A DNA stretch of 64,000 nt from Mytilus galloprovincialis (lineage: Eukaryota; Mollusca; Bivalvia; Mytilida; Mytilidae): assembly GCF_965363235.1 (NCBI RefSeq), contig NC_134847.1, positions 61,660,439 through 61,724,438 on the forward strand, written 5' to 3'. This document shows positions 34,817-46,800 of this stretch, one piece after another. The position numbers and the translations under genes were made by a program. Position 1 is the stretch's first letter; every line of letters begins with the position of its first letter. Below the pieces are notes generated by a model. That model was given only the letters and a program-made list of their open reading frames with translations. It had not been told where the DNA came from and made no database searches.

Positions 34817-35751
34817 GTCATTTCGTATCCTAACTTTTTTGTACCCCCCATTTCGTACCCTGGCAAAAACAATTTCGTACCCTGACCATGTCGTACCTTG
34901 ACCATTTCGTACCTCATGGCATATTAACATGTAATACCATTTCGTTCCTCATGGAAGATTAATATGTATTGCCTTATCGTACCTCATGAAAGGTTAGTAT
35001 GTAATACCATTTCGTACCTCATGGAAGATTTATATGTATGCCATTTCGTACCTCATGGAAGATTAATATCTATGCCATTTCGGAGCTCATGTATATGCAT
35101 GCCATTTCGTACCTCATCAAGGATCTATATGTAAAACTATTTGTACGATCATCTTCGGACAAGGTGATCTATTGACTGTCTGTTATTTCTCTAATTAAAA
35201 AGCCATAGCAAGTTCTTTGATTGGTCATATAAGGTGCAAATACGTATGCAAACACTTTGACTCATGGCTTACTTTTTGAGTAAAAGTCAGCTTGTGTCCC
35301 TTTTCACTGCATTTCCTGACAAATACAACTATTAATTACTATAAAAACAGTAGCAAATAATTATGTCTTTGTTGGTTAATTAACCTCATACTTTTCGAGT
35401 TTAACAAATAATTAAGATCAAATCCTGCAAAAAAACAAAGCATAATTATAACTATTGAAGTTTCCAAGTGCTGCTTAATCAAACCAATCATCGGTGTTTA
35501 TAAAATTGTTACGTTTAAATGCATAATTTTATTTAATATATTATATTTAAAAAAAAACTTAAAATCATGATAAATTTTTCAAAATATGATAACATGTATT
35601 AAGCCTATGAGGTACGTAATGGTAGATGCATTTTGCGCATAGGTTACGAAATGGATATTATCGTTGGTACCAAATGGTAAATGTTGGGTACGACATGGCA
35701 GATTTGGGTACGAAATGGCAGAGGTATGAAATGGTCAGGGTACGAAATGAC
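34817..35751. mobile_element. Foldback element with CATTTCGTACC repeats in its ends
   Basis: The left part (34817-35135) is a tandem array of a ~45-bp word CATTTCGTACCTCATGGAAG + ATTAATATGTATGC. The right part (about 35605-35751) carries the inverted word GGTACGAAATGGCA several times. The very ends GTCATTTCGTA and TACGAAATGAC are exact complements. The ~470-bp middle is AT-rich with no coding region seen. The matching place in unit 2 (near 49670-49915) lacks it. Confidence 0.7.
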
Positions 35752-36499
35752 TTGTTTCCACAGACATAATCATGATAATAGGTAAAAACGTCAAAAGTTT
35801 TGGTATACCAGTTAAATTTGTCATACAATCTTAATCATTAGAAAAACAAATTAATGTTTCAACAAAGAAACCCTAAAACACATTTACTAGTAAACAAAGT
35901 ACATAAGCAAAATGGAAAGACAATAACTCACAATTAACCTTCGCACAATAACACAATGGTATGTATAGGTACCGAGCAACGTCATATGTATTATAAAAGA
36001 TTTTTTTCTATATAAGGACAAGACGTTCTTTGACATATCCGTGGCCTCAGATACTGATTTTCTTTAGTTTGACTCCCAGCTGCAAGCTCTTGAATACCAT
36101 ATGAGTTGGGAAATGTATATTTTATATGTATGTGACTTTCATTTATTTCTTCTTGTGCTTCTGCTATTGTGGGAACAATTTATAATTTCAAAAGTAAAAT
36201 AATCTCGCTTATCATAGACTTCCGTTGTGAGATGACCGCTTATATCAATTTGAGGTATAAGTCTAAAATATGTATTTCTAGTTCTTAAGGACATATTATA
36301 GGAACACAATCAAAAGTCAAATGAAAACTTTGCATTGTTAATGGAAAGACCATCATCAATGTATCGAAATGTGAAATTAAATGATCGGATTTCTTAAATT
36401 TTCTTGTTTTTTATAAGTGGCAGGTGGACTCATTTGAAAATAAGAAAAGGTCGACAAGGGGAACAATACCGAAGTACCAAAAACAAACCAAACGCAAAT

Positions 36500-36666
36500 A
36501 CACATAAAATGAACTATGGGCTTTGCTCATTGCTAAACCGTTGGCCGTACAGTATCCTGTAGTCATTGTTGAAGGCCGTACAGTGATCTATAATTGTCAA
36601 TTTCTGTGTCATTTTGATCTTTTGTGGAGAGTTGTCTAATTGGCATTCATACCATATCTTCTTTTT
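36500..36666 (+). repeat. Interspersed repeat tail (GGCCGTACAGTGATC type)
   Basis: Contains GGGCTTTGCTCATTG (followed by a partly repeated GGCCGTACAGT), TTTCTGTGTCATTTTGATC, TTTTGTGGAGAGTTGTC and the end CATACCATATCTTCTTTTTT. Same family as 15680-15850 and the tail at 20700-20890. Absent from unit 2 at this place. Confidence 0.65.
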
Positions 36667-36909
36667 TATATTTGATAATAACTGCCATATTCCTGACTTG
36701 GCACATGACATTTTAAGATGAAATATAGGATTTTACATGGTTTAATTTCTATACCTCACACAAGACATGCTATCTATTTTCAATGGAAAATTAAAGTAAC
36801 TGATGACAAATGGGCTCTTGATTAGTAGTAAAATCTTCTTAACTAATATCAATTATTAACTATTCTACACGGAAAAAAACTACAAGTCTCGTATAAATAC
36901 AGTTGGTGT

Positions 36910-36915
36910 TTTATT
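36910..36915 (-). terminator. Polyadenylation signal of A3
   Basis: AATAAA on the minus strand about 240 bases after the A3 stop codon, aligned with those of A2 and A4. Confidence 0.7.
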
Positions 36916-37154
36916 TACACATAAGTCACTATTACAAGAACATGGCATAATGGATGATGAAATGAACAATACAACAAACAAAAACATAATATCAGTCTGC
37001 ATGGATATAAAATGGGAAAACAAAACTTTCCAAATCTATGAGGTTCAAAATTTAAAGCATGTTATCTATTTCTTCCTGCCGTGTTGCTTTTACTGATAAC
37101 ATTAAATTGAGCTACATCACATCGTGTTGATACATTTCTGTAGTTTAGAGAAAA

Positions 37155-40100
37155 CTACAAAAACAAAGAATCAAAGAAACTGTTTACTTTTTGTTCCTTT
37201 GATTTCTTCGGTTTAACACATTCAAATCGACTTGCAGCACAGTTAGTGGGTAATTCAATGTCCACTTTTTGACATTGGTGTTCTTTAAATTCTGGACAAA
37301 ATACGGCAACCCTACGTCTGATAAAGTTGTCTGGAACACACTTAAATGAACTAGTACTGCTTGCAAAAGTAGGTTTATCATTTCTGCAATAAAAAATAAA
37401 TCATAAGCTATTTGGTGTATTTAAATAAGCAAGCTTTTAATCTTCAATTTTGATCAGAGATACAAAAGAATTGAAGAAGATGAGCATGGACCTCTTCATT
37501 TGCCAATAAATAAATTGGGATAAACGTTTATAAAATAACAACTAAAGTATTAGAAACTGTACACTAGCTGTTCGTTGTGAGCTAATGTGTTCAAGACCGT
37601 ACTTTGACCAATAATTGTTGACTTTTATAAATTGTGACTTGGATGGAGAGTTGTCTCATTGGCACTCATCTAACAACTTCTTATATCTATGTGAACAAGT
37701 TTGTCTTTTGGTACTACCACTACTACATTGTTGATAATAATGGAAAAAATTTTAAAAAGGCGCATGAGAAAGAAAACAGATGTGTGAAACATAACTACTT
37801 ACTTGCAGTTCATGTAGTAAACTTTCTGTTCCCATGGACGTATAACATAACACTTGCTCCAACGTGACACCCTAGTTCTTTCGTCTACCATTTGCACATT
37901 TACAGCTGTAACATTAACATATTCGCCATCACAAACCTTCTCACATCTCCCTAATGTTTTTCCAAGCTCACCGCCATCAATTGGACATTGTCTTTAAATA
38001 AAGGAGAGCAATAATATAAATTTTATTTAAAGGAAACGAATAAACTGAAATGTAACCTCATAGCAGTATTTAAGAGATAACTGTATTGTATTTGAAGCTT
38101 TAAGGACGTCCATCGGTAGTTTTACTGTCGCAAATTTAGTTTACCTGGCGACGCGGAGCGGAGACAGGTAAACGGGTATTTGCGACAGTAAAACTACCGA
38201 TGGACGTCCTCAAAGCTTCAAATACAATACAGTTATCTCTATTCTAATGCAAAACAAGTTCATAATTAAATTTCAATCATTATTTCAGTGTAAAACCTTC
38301 ATTAAAGAAAATTCCGCGAAAAGATGTTATCTTCTTTGGTCCCTACACTAGATGACGTCATAGGTATGCTTCCGGCGTCAAACATAAACACCGTGCGTTT
38401 TCTGGCTTCTGTGCCGCTTCAGAATGTAATAAAATTTGATAAAAGGAAGATTTTTAGGCGCAACAAGTGAGTTTTGTGTTTATTATTGTAGAAATAACAT
38501 GTCAATACATTGCGAAATTCAAAATGTCGGCTTCCTTAGTTACAGACAAGGAGATAGAGAATTTTACGCTTGCTGTCATCCAATCAGAACAATTGTTACA
38601 ACATAATTGCATTAGAATAATTACTTTGCTGCATTAAACACATTGCGGTTAATGTTATGACACAATGTGGTCGAATATTCGGACCTTTTTGTATTAACAT
38701 TAAGTTGTTGAATATTCGGACTTTGGTGTAACAACACTTCGTGGATTAATACTTGGACTGATTTCTAATGACACACTGATGATTGATGCTTTGACGTTGA
38801 TGCAATGACACATTAAATAGAATTGAAGTTTAAACTTTTTAAAAAAAATGTAATTAAAAGACAACCAGATAGTAATAATTACATCCAGTGTCTACTAAAA
38901 CATACTCGTTTAGAAAAGCTCTTTCATCCCCTCGATAGTGACGGAGGTAATAACAATTATTTTCTAATTTATAGATAAACTTACTCATATTCAAGAGGAA
39001 GTTCTGGAGAGTATATTTTACATGAATCTTCAACGAAGGATAGGAGATCTCTGTCAGCTTGAAGGGCGCTTTCTATATGATCACTAGAATAAAAATTACA
39101 ATACAATAAAAACAGGTATACATTTTACTGATAACAATATTCATTAAAGTATAATACTCTAGTAATTTGAAATATAAAAATGAAGTCGTGGTGTGATTGC
39201 CAAAAAGACAACTTTTCACAAGAGAAATTGCACAGAAATTAGCATATATAGGTGAAAAATAATTTTATAACTACACATTTAATGTTCCAGATTTTTGTAT
39301 GGGTAACGTATGCTCAATAGAATATTTGCCAATCAATCTTTAACAAATCTGTTCTCTGGAGTGAGTTGCTTACTTTACAATCACAGAGGCCGGTGTGTTA
39401 AAATGTTATTTCAAAAAAATTATTCGGTGTATAAATATCAACATAGATGCCATAGATCAGTAAAAAGTTATCATCTATATGTTAAGGGTGTACTTAGGTG
39501 AGGTTTTGGAATTTGTGTCAATTTACCAAAATTTTAGAAGATTCTTGATTTTCTTTCTTTTGGTTTGAGACTTAAATAATACCGATGCAAATATAAGGTA
39601 AAAGTCTGAGTCAACCTTTCCCCGCCACATTTTAAATCTCAAATATCTCGAAAAAGAGGTCCATGATTTTTTTTCCTTAATTGATGCTCTACCAGCTTAT
39701 AGTATCAATTTTAATTTCTTAATTTCTTAATTTTTTACCTAACCTCACCTAAGTACTTCCTTTATATGTCTATAATAATATTTCCTAGAATTTCTCTTCC
39801 ATGAGAAATTCTCGTCGTGTAATTGTTTGAGAATATCCTTAATCTTGACAAGTACGTGTATACAATGTAATGCTCAATCATCGTTTGAAACACATATACA
39901 ATGCCAGTTTACAATTAACAAGAAAAAAAGTTGAATAGCAAAATGACCGATTTCTTAATATCGCATTTAGAAATTCAATCAGGAACAATTTTTAAATTTA
40001 TGATTTAGAAAGATGTTTAGAACTCGCCAGAACAAAACTGGTTAAAGAATGTACTTACTGGTTATACGGAAATCTTTTATCATCACATCCAAGATTATTT

Positions 40101-40437
40101 TTAAAGTTTCCATCACATATTCTGACCCTATCAGGCCAATGCAGTTCTGGAGGATCCATACATTTGTAAGCGCAAGATACTCCTAACACCGCAAACCAAA
40201 CAACAAAAATATGCATCTAGATAAAAGAAATGTTTAGAATTACAGTAACAACAATTTGACAATATTTGTGGGTACAATCTTCGGATATAAAAGTCATTAT
40301 ATTAATAACTAAATATTTATACTGTATTTATATATAACCAATCATCAAAAATTGATTTCAATTCAACTTATTGTCATAGTTTGTTTAGCTTTACTGAACT
40401 AAGATATAATAAGTGAATGATAGTCTTTGCTTACCAT
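37155..40437 (-). CDS. Family A copy 3: secreted Spaetzle-like cysteine-rich protein (225 aa)
   Basis: Minus-strand exons 40437-40435 (ATG only), 40216-40059, 39083-38985, 37991-37803, 37383-37155; total 678 bases, phases 0,2,2,2. The protein differs little from A2: the signal peptide carries VSC instead of VSG just before the AYKC mature start, and E-L replaces E-M in the DPPE-HW segment. Exon 5 differs from A2 exon 5 at only about 2 of 229 bases, although exons 1-4 and the introns are closer to A4. This mosaic suggests gene conversion with the inverted A2 copy. Intron 2 carries a TTAA MITE shared with A4, and intron 3 a foldback element not in A4. Divergent partner of B2. The knot-like domain lacks the second cysteine of CxC, as in all A members. 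Confidence 0.87.
38072..38626. mobile_element. Foldback element in A3 intron 3 (TTTGCGA family)
   Basis: The arms 38073-38136 and 38176-38240 pair almost fully, from AGAGATAACTGTATTGTATT inward to ACTGTCGCAAAT, around a loop with GGCGACGCGGAGCGGAGAC. A tail follows with ATTCTAATGCAA near its start and TTGCATTAGAAT at its end. A4 has the empty site (GCAGTATTAATTAC at about 52590), so the element inserted after the two units split, or was lost cleanly. Confidence 0.75.
38630..38815 (-). repeat. Minisatellite in A3 intron 3
   Basis: Minus-strand copies of the same 45-50 bp word found in A2 intron 3 (CCGAATATTCAACNAC…GTGTTATTAC), about four copies. Confidence 0.65.
39486..39760. mobile_element. 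TTAA-flanked MITE in A3 intron 2
   Basis: The ends GGGTGTACTTAGGTGAGG and CCTCACCTAAGTACTTCC are inverted, with TTAA on the left (39482-39485) and a decayed TTTA on the right. The same copy is in A4 at 53473-53746, but not in A2. Confidence 0.7.
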
Positions 40438-40851
40438 GTTTAAATCGTTAGAATAACTATATTCTGAATAGCTCACAATTTCATTTCTTTTATGTATTCT
40501 ATTGCAATGAGGAAAACAATTTAAGAGCCAATCGCAGCTCATATGACACTATTACGTCAAATATTCAAAACCATAATTATGCACTTTCGTAGAAAACAAA
40601 AGATTAGTTTGCAATTCGAATGTTGTGAAAACATTTATATGATAATCATTGTTGTGACGTAACTTTTATTTAGTTAACATAGCCTTAAGACTTTTAAGTA
40701 ATACATAAGTGTATAACGTACAAATAAAAGGACGAATCAAAAAACGATGTAACAAAACCGAAGAAATTAATTTCCTCGTTTATGCATATAAATATCCATA
40801 TTTTCTAGTTAAGAAATCAAATTTAATTTTGACTCAGAACAAGAATTAACA
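40438..40851. promoter_or_regulatory. Shared bidirectional promoter of A3 and B2
   Basis: Start codons are 414 bases apart. A side (minus strand): TACATAAAAG at 40487-40496, CCAAT box at 40526-40533 (AGCCAATC), TTACGTCA at 40552-40559. B side (plus strand): TGACGTAA at 40655-40662 and TATAAATA at 40787-40794, about 60 bases before the ATG. The two CRE-like octamers face each other on opposite strands. Confidence 0.78.
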
Positions 40852-43800
40852 ATGGTAAGGTTAAATCTTAATTGATGTAAAAAGTAAAAGTTTATGGACA
40901 ACTATTAAAATATGACAAATTTGTCGAAATCGTAAGTTAAAGTCACAGTTAAAATATAAACAAATTTCCTATTTGGAATCGTAAGTTAAAGTCACAGTTA
41001 AAATATAAACAAATTTCCTATTTGGATAAAATTATTTTCTATGGGAAATATTATGAATATTTTGCTTTATTATAAAGAAAATTATATGAAAGTCTACAAA
41101 TGGTAAGATTATGTAGATGTTTTAAGAAGAACTTGTGTTTAGTAAAAATTTGTGAACACCTTTTAAAATTTATAAAGTTTTTCTACTTTTCAATTCAAGA
41201 TCACAGTCTTAAGAAACTCAAATTTTCCGTTTTGAAAAACAAATTTTGTAACAGAACTTTTTTGGAAATATAAACAATATTAGAGGTAATGCATGATAAT
41301 ACTTACGCATATTATTCCTGTGACCATAAATTATTATTAATTAGATAAAACTAAAGATTGCTGTAAGACATTCATTTAAAACACGTATTAATTTTTTCTC
41401 AGGTTCCACTTCAACTTTATATTGCTGTAATAGCTGTAACGCTTGCAACAGTTCTCCCTAATCCGATGAGTAAGAAATTTCGGCTCTGTCAGAAATACGA
41501 CGTGTTGTATAGACAATGCCTACCACCACAGGGATGGATATGTGATGAGAGTAAGGTTCCAGAAAACTACCTTAGATATAACATGTAAGTACTCTTATCA
41601 TACAACATGTTATTAATAAGTTAACTCAATAGACTTATTAAGAAGGAATATAGTTACGATACTGTTGTCATGTCATTAAAGATTGCATATTTTGGCGTTA
41701 ATATTGATTCACTTATAGGGTCTTTGCATCGGAACTAACACATTTATTTAAAAACCAGTTGTTGGCATGACACGGCTTATGTTCTTCTCATATTTGTTAT
41801 GATGGTATGATACTAAACCCCTAACGGGAATGATTGTGCCTGATAATCATATGATGAAGACATAATCTTTCAATCAGTTTAATTGAAGTCTGTAGCTGGC
41901 ATGTCAGTTAACTTCTAGTAGTCGGCTATTATTTATGTATTATTGTCATTTTGTTTTTTTTTCTTTGGTTACATCTTCTGACATCGGACTCGGACTTCTC
42001 TTGAACTGAATTTTAATGTGCGTGTTGGTATGCGTTTACTTTTCTACATTATCTAGAGGTATAGGAGAGGGGTGAGATCTCATCAACATGTTTAACCCTG
42101 CCGAATTTTTGCGCCTGTCCCAAGTCAGGAGCCTCTAGCATTTGTTAGTCCTGTATTATTTTTAATTTTAGTTTCTTGTGTACAATTTGGAGTTTAGTAT
42201 GGCGTTCATTATCATTGAACTAGTATATATATTTGTTTAAGGGCCAGCTGAAGGACGCCTCCGGGTGCGGGAATTTCTCGCTGCATTGAAGACCTGTTGG
42301 TGACCTTCTTCTGTGGTCTGTTCTATGGTCGGATTGTTGTCTCTTTGACATGTTCCCCATTTCCATTCTCAATTTTATTATCATCATAGATACCATGATT
42401 ATGCAATGATTAAAAATATAATAGCAGCACTTCTGAGAAAATAAATAAGATTCCGAGGTAATCGTTCAGGTTTATCCAAAGTCCATTATAACTTTGATGA
42501 TATGTTACAACATTAAAGGGCAAAATGTAAGGATCAAAATTCACACATATGCTTCACTTAGAAAGAAAACAAATACAGATTTAAAATAAACCAATTGCTA
42601 TCTCTGATATTTCATAATTTGGTATATTGAACAGCCTTGAAATTAAAGATGTAATTGAATATTTTATGAATTATAACGAATCTCTCTCTTCTCTCTTACA
42701 GCCGTAAAGCCATGCAAGACTCAGATGGAAGTTTTGTGAATTACTTAAAACACAGCAAAGAATGCGATGGTGTCTCTAACCACGTTTTCTCTAAACAAAA
42801 TGCAGTTGAGGATATAAAAGAAACTGGGTAAATAAATTTTAAAAATAGAAAATTTCAAGAAAGCACTGACGACTTTATTATGTTGTCTGCAGAAATGTCT
42901 TTACACAGAACGGTCATGATGCATATTATTTGTTTTTGTTTCATTCTAAACCTAGAGCATCTCAATAAGTTGTTTTTTGAAAAAAATGAACTGTTATTTA
43001 AGTTGGAGCTGATAATACGAAACTATTACAATAACATATTTCAATTTTTGATATCTGGTTGTTTTTTGTTATAATGAAATAAATACTAACAATCACAAAA
43101 GAGAGCCCAACCACTGAGTTCAACTGTTTACAGTAATATAAGTAACATTTCACAGTGATTTAAAATTGACCAACTTTTAAGACGTCTTCTAATTCTAATT
43201 CGTGATAAAACCTACGTAAGAATACGGTCACACTGTCACAAAATGTTTAAGATATATATGTTCATCCTTTTTTGCAGAATGACGAAGATGGCAAAGATCC
43301 ATAAATTTCCTATGTGCAGAGAAGTGCGTACACCTGTGACCCATATTTATAGATCCATCAACCAAATAATGACTGGTAAAAAACTGGGCGATGAAATTTG
43401 TGAAGTCGTTTTAAGCGACCAAGGAGTCCAAACTATTCATAAAGTGGAGTGTATAGGGTGAGTTAATTTTTAGTTTCAAATATATCATTTAGTTATGAAA
43501 AATACGAGCCCTATAATCAACCAAAATTGAAGTAAAAATAGAAGAAAAGTGTGTGTCTTTTTGAATTATAAGCCACACCTCTTCTTATCTCATAAAGATA
43601 GAAAATGAATTATGAGGAATAGTAGGATGATGAAATATTACGATGAATGAATAATGGACAAACACGATAAGGAATAGGGACTTCGAATAAAACAAATACA
43701 GAAATGAAGGACCGCCATCCAGACGATCAAACGTGTCTGTTATTTAAGACAATCTCTACTTTCATTTAGTCTTAATCTATTAGTGTTATTGATATTCTGT

Positions 43801-44107
43801 TCATTGATGTGTACTCGACATCTTGTTTAATTCATTCCAAGCGGAATATATAATCTGTTTAATAAGAAGTTATTTTGCTTATTTAATGTGTTGTTATTAT
43901 TTATTTTATAGTCATAAGAAAACAACAAAATGTAGATTTCATTATGCACCACAAAAGGATTATTACTGCCGACCAACAAATTACGTCACCAGAACCATGG
44001 CAGTGTTATGCCCAAGTGACAATGGAAGATTAAGTCTCCATGCCGAAAAGATCCCAACAGCATGTAGTTGTGTAAAGGTTGGATGTGACGATATGTTCAT
44101 ACCCTAA
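40852..44107 (+). CDS. Family B copy 2: secreted Spaetzle-like cystine-knot protein (228 aa)
   Basis: Exons 40852-40854 (ATG only), 41403-41584, 42702-42827, 43278-43457, 43912-44107; total 687 bases, phases 0,2,2,2. Signal peptide residues 1-18 (MVPLQLYIAVIAVTLATV). Cysteines at 30, 40, 48, 83, 117, 145, 162, 171, 183, 197, 215, 217 and 222. The knot domain runs from about residue 114 to 222: FPMCREVRTPV at its start resembles the Spaetzle start, the hydrophobic KVEC162 matches the conserved I/V-E-x-C strand, and IPTACSC matches the CxC end. C222 after the knot is extra. No RxxR cleavage site is obvious. Intron 2 contains a Penelope-like tail (41625-42385) shared with B3 but not with B1. Head-to-head with A3. 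Confidence 0.87.
41625..42385 (+). mobile_element. Penelope-like element 3' tail in B2 intron 2
   Basis: Starts within the C-terminal coding end of the reverse transcriptase (…YDTVVMSLKIAYFG…) and continues through the 3' tail (ACGCCTCCGGGTGCGGG, 'GGTCGGATTGTTGTCTC') to CATTTCCATTCTCAATTTTA. It is 5'-truncated and dead. Its presence in B2 and B3 but not B1 dates it between those duplications. Confidence 0.75.
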
Positions 44108-44238
44108 AAAAATCTTTAAAGTGAAGGAACATTATGAAGCCATTTACAAGGGCATGTGCAATATATTTCATCTTCATCATTTATGTGTTTTGTCTTTTTA
44201 ATATTCATTTCTATTTATAAACTACAACAGAAGTATTG

Positions 44239-44244
44239 AATAAA
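44239..44244 (+). terminator. Polyadenylation signal of B2
   Basis: AATAAA about 130 bases after the B2 stop codon, conserved in position with B3. Confidence 0.7.
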
Positions 44245-45829
44245 AAATTGATTTTAAATATGTACTTCAATTTTTATTATGAATGACAACAACCCTAACT
44301 ATTCTGAAGAATTTCATAATTATGTAATAAAATAGATCTAAGATTTTATCAGCATTAATTAATATGAACGGTTGTTATATGTGGAGCATAACACGTCTAT
44401 ACTTCCGAAGCACCTAAGATCCCCATATTTTTGGTGGGGTTTGTGATTCTAGTCTATAGTTTCATTGTTGTTAGTTCATTCGTCTTTTTTCATTGGTAGT
44501 AATGACATTGTCAATTTGACAATTTTTTTTCGACTTCTGAATATTTCTATGGTATCTGTTGTCTCTCTTTAACATATAACCTATTTAACTATAAGTATCG
44601 TACACCTCTGTCCTAAATATAGTTTATTATGATAGAATCAACCTATCATTTTTTTTCTTCTATTGTTGACATATTGACAGTGATTCTTTAATATTTGTAG
44701 CCCTACCATGAGTTTAAATGCTTAGGCAATTCTACCTCTCAAATATTTTACCTAAGCTTTGGTTTGCAAAACTTTTATGAATTTTTGGCTCTCACTGCTC
44801 TACCACTTCGCACTCTATTTAGCCTTTCTAACTTTCTTAGATTTAAGCATGTCTGATGGGTCTTTTGTACACGAAACGCGCGTCTGTCGCAAATACAAAA
44901 TTTCATTCCTTGTATCGGTGACCAGTTTATTAGATTCTACAATATATCAACCTTAAAGTTGACATCGATCCCGGACTTCATCCTCTGTCGATTTTTATTT
45001 TGTTAGGTCAATTATCATCGTATCGACCACAAAGAAAGAATATAACTATATGTTCTGTTATAGCATAAAAATTGTTTTATACAACACTTAACACCAATTA
45101 AGAGTGCAAAGTCTTTGATATAGCAATAAGACAAATATAGGTTCAAATCGTCGACATCATCAATAGGTTTCAAATAGTTTTCGAAGCTTTTCTATTTGAT
45201 TAAAACTTTATTGCTTAACTTTTTCGTGAATTTCATACCTCGTAGAATATATATTGAACTCGACAACTCATTTAATATAGGAATATACTCGATATACCAA
45301 TACCTATGCAATAGCCTTATAATAATAGTATATGACACGTTTTTCCTAAATACTATCTATTATAATAATTATATCATTTGACAATTCTGTCCTACATATA
45401 ATCTATTATAATATTAGTTTCTAACACGTCTGTACAACATACAATATATCATAAGTTCGTCTCTGACACTTGTCCTATATAGAGTCTATAACTCGGTAAT
45501 ACGTAACACGAACACAACCAAAAACTTGGGATGATCTCATGTGCTTCGACAGATGTAGTACCTTATAAGTTGCATTTGTCTATTGTTGTATTTCCATATT
45601 TTTCTTTTTATATGTTTCTTCAACTTTCTCTATGTCATTGTTTTTTGGGTTTTTTTTTCTGTGCGTTTGTTTACACATCCTTGAAATCAAATTAACCCTT
45701 TTAACTAGGTCTGCACAGGTTCAATATTAAAACTGTATATTTGATGATAATGTTATATATTACACCTATATACAGTTTACTGACCGTGGTTATACAATTT
45801 ACCAACCATATATATATAAACGAGTCTAA

Positions 45830-46800
45830 ATTGAAAACGACGTTCAAACCTATGATTGCGTTGGATAAAAACCGAGATTTTTAGACGTGTGCCTGTAAAA
45901 CATATTTCGTTGTAGAAGGATCTAAAAACAAAACAAACAACATATATATATCGTCGTAGAAGTGTCTAAATACAGCACAAACAACATTTTCCAAAAGACC
46001 AAAAAAGTGAAAAAGTATATTTAAACAAAACGCATTTGACTAACAGGTCGAACAACGGATGTTCTTTAACCCTGCTGACTGCCATTGGCGATTGCCAAAT
46101 AAAATTGATCACAAGGTGTAACAAAATAGATCTTAATATAACTTTAATACTAGACAGAAAACAATAAACTTGTGGCCACGATGTTATGCCACAAACATAA
46201 GGTGTCAATATTTTTTTAGTACACCAGATCCAGATTTCGACAATAAATGTCTCTTCAGTGATGTTTGGGATCGAAACGGTATTTGGAAGGCCATATAATT
46301 TACCCTCAATTTAAGATACTCTTGAATTTTAAGAGTCAATATAGGATGCACGGATCATATAAACCGGAGGGAAAATATGATACAAGCCCAAACGAAAAAA
46401 TATAAACAAGTCTAAATTGAAAACTACGTTCAAACCTATGAATGTGTTGGATAAAAACCGCAATTTTTATACGTGTGCATGTAAAACAAATTTCATCGTA
46501 GAAGGGTCTAAATACAGCACAAACAACATTTTCCAAAAGACCAAAAAAGTGAAAAAGTATATTTAAACAAAACGCATTTGACTAACAGGTCGAACAACGG
46601 ATGTTCTTTAACCCTGATGACTTCCATTGGCGATTGTCAAATAAAATTGATCACAAGATGTAACAAAATAGATCTTAATATAACTTAAATACTAAACAGA
46701 AAACAATGAACTTGTGACCAAGATGTTATGCCACAAACATAAGGTGTCAATATTTTTTTAGTACACAAGATCCGGATTTCGACAATAAATGTCTCTAAAG
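45830..46800. repeat. Tandem duplication, about 430-560 bp, unit 1 only
   Basis: Segments starting GTCTAAATTGAAAAC at about 45833 and 46410 run in parallel through GGATAAAAACCG, AGCACAAACAACATTTTCC, CAGGTCGAACAACGGATG and GTTATGCCACAAACATAAGG to TTCGACAATAAATGTCTCT. The corresponding region of unit 2 (about 59760-60035) lacks this material. Confidence 0.75.

Noticed and set aside
43823-44107. Open frame starting upstream of B2 exon 5 (and 57659-57943 in B3)
   Set aside because: The first ~30 residues are intron read through the acceptor at 43911/57747. Only the part from HKKTTKC on is exon.
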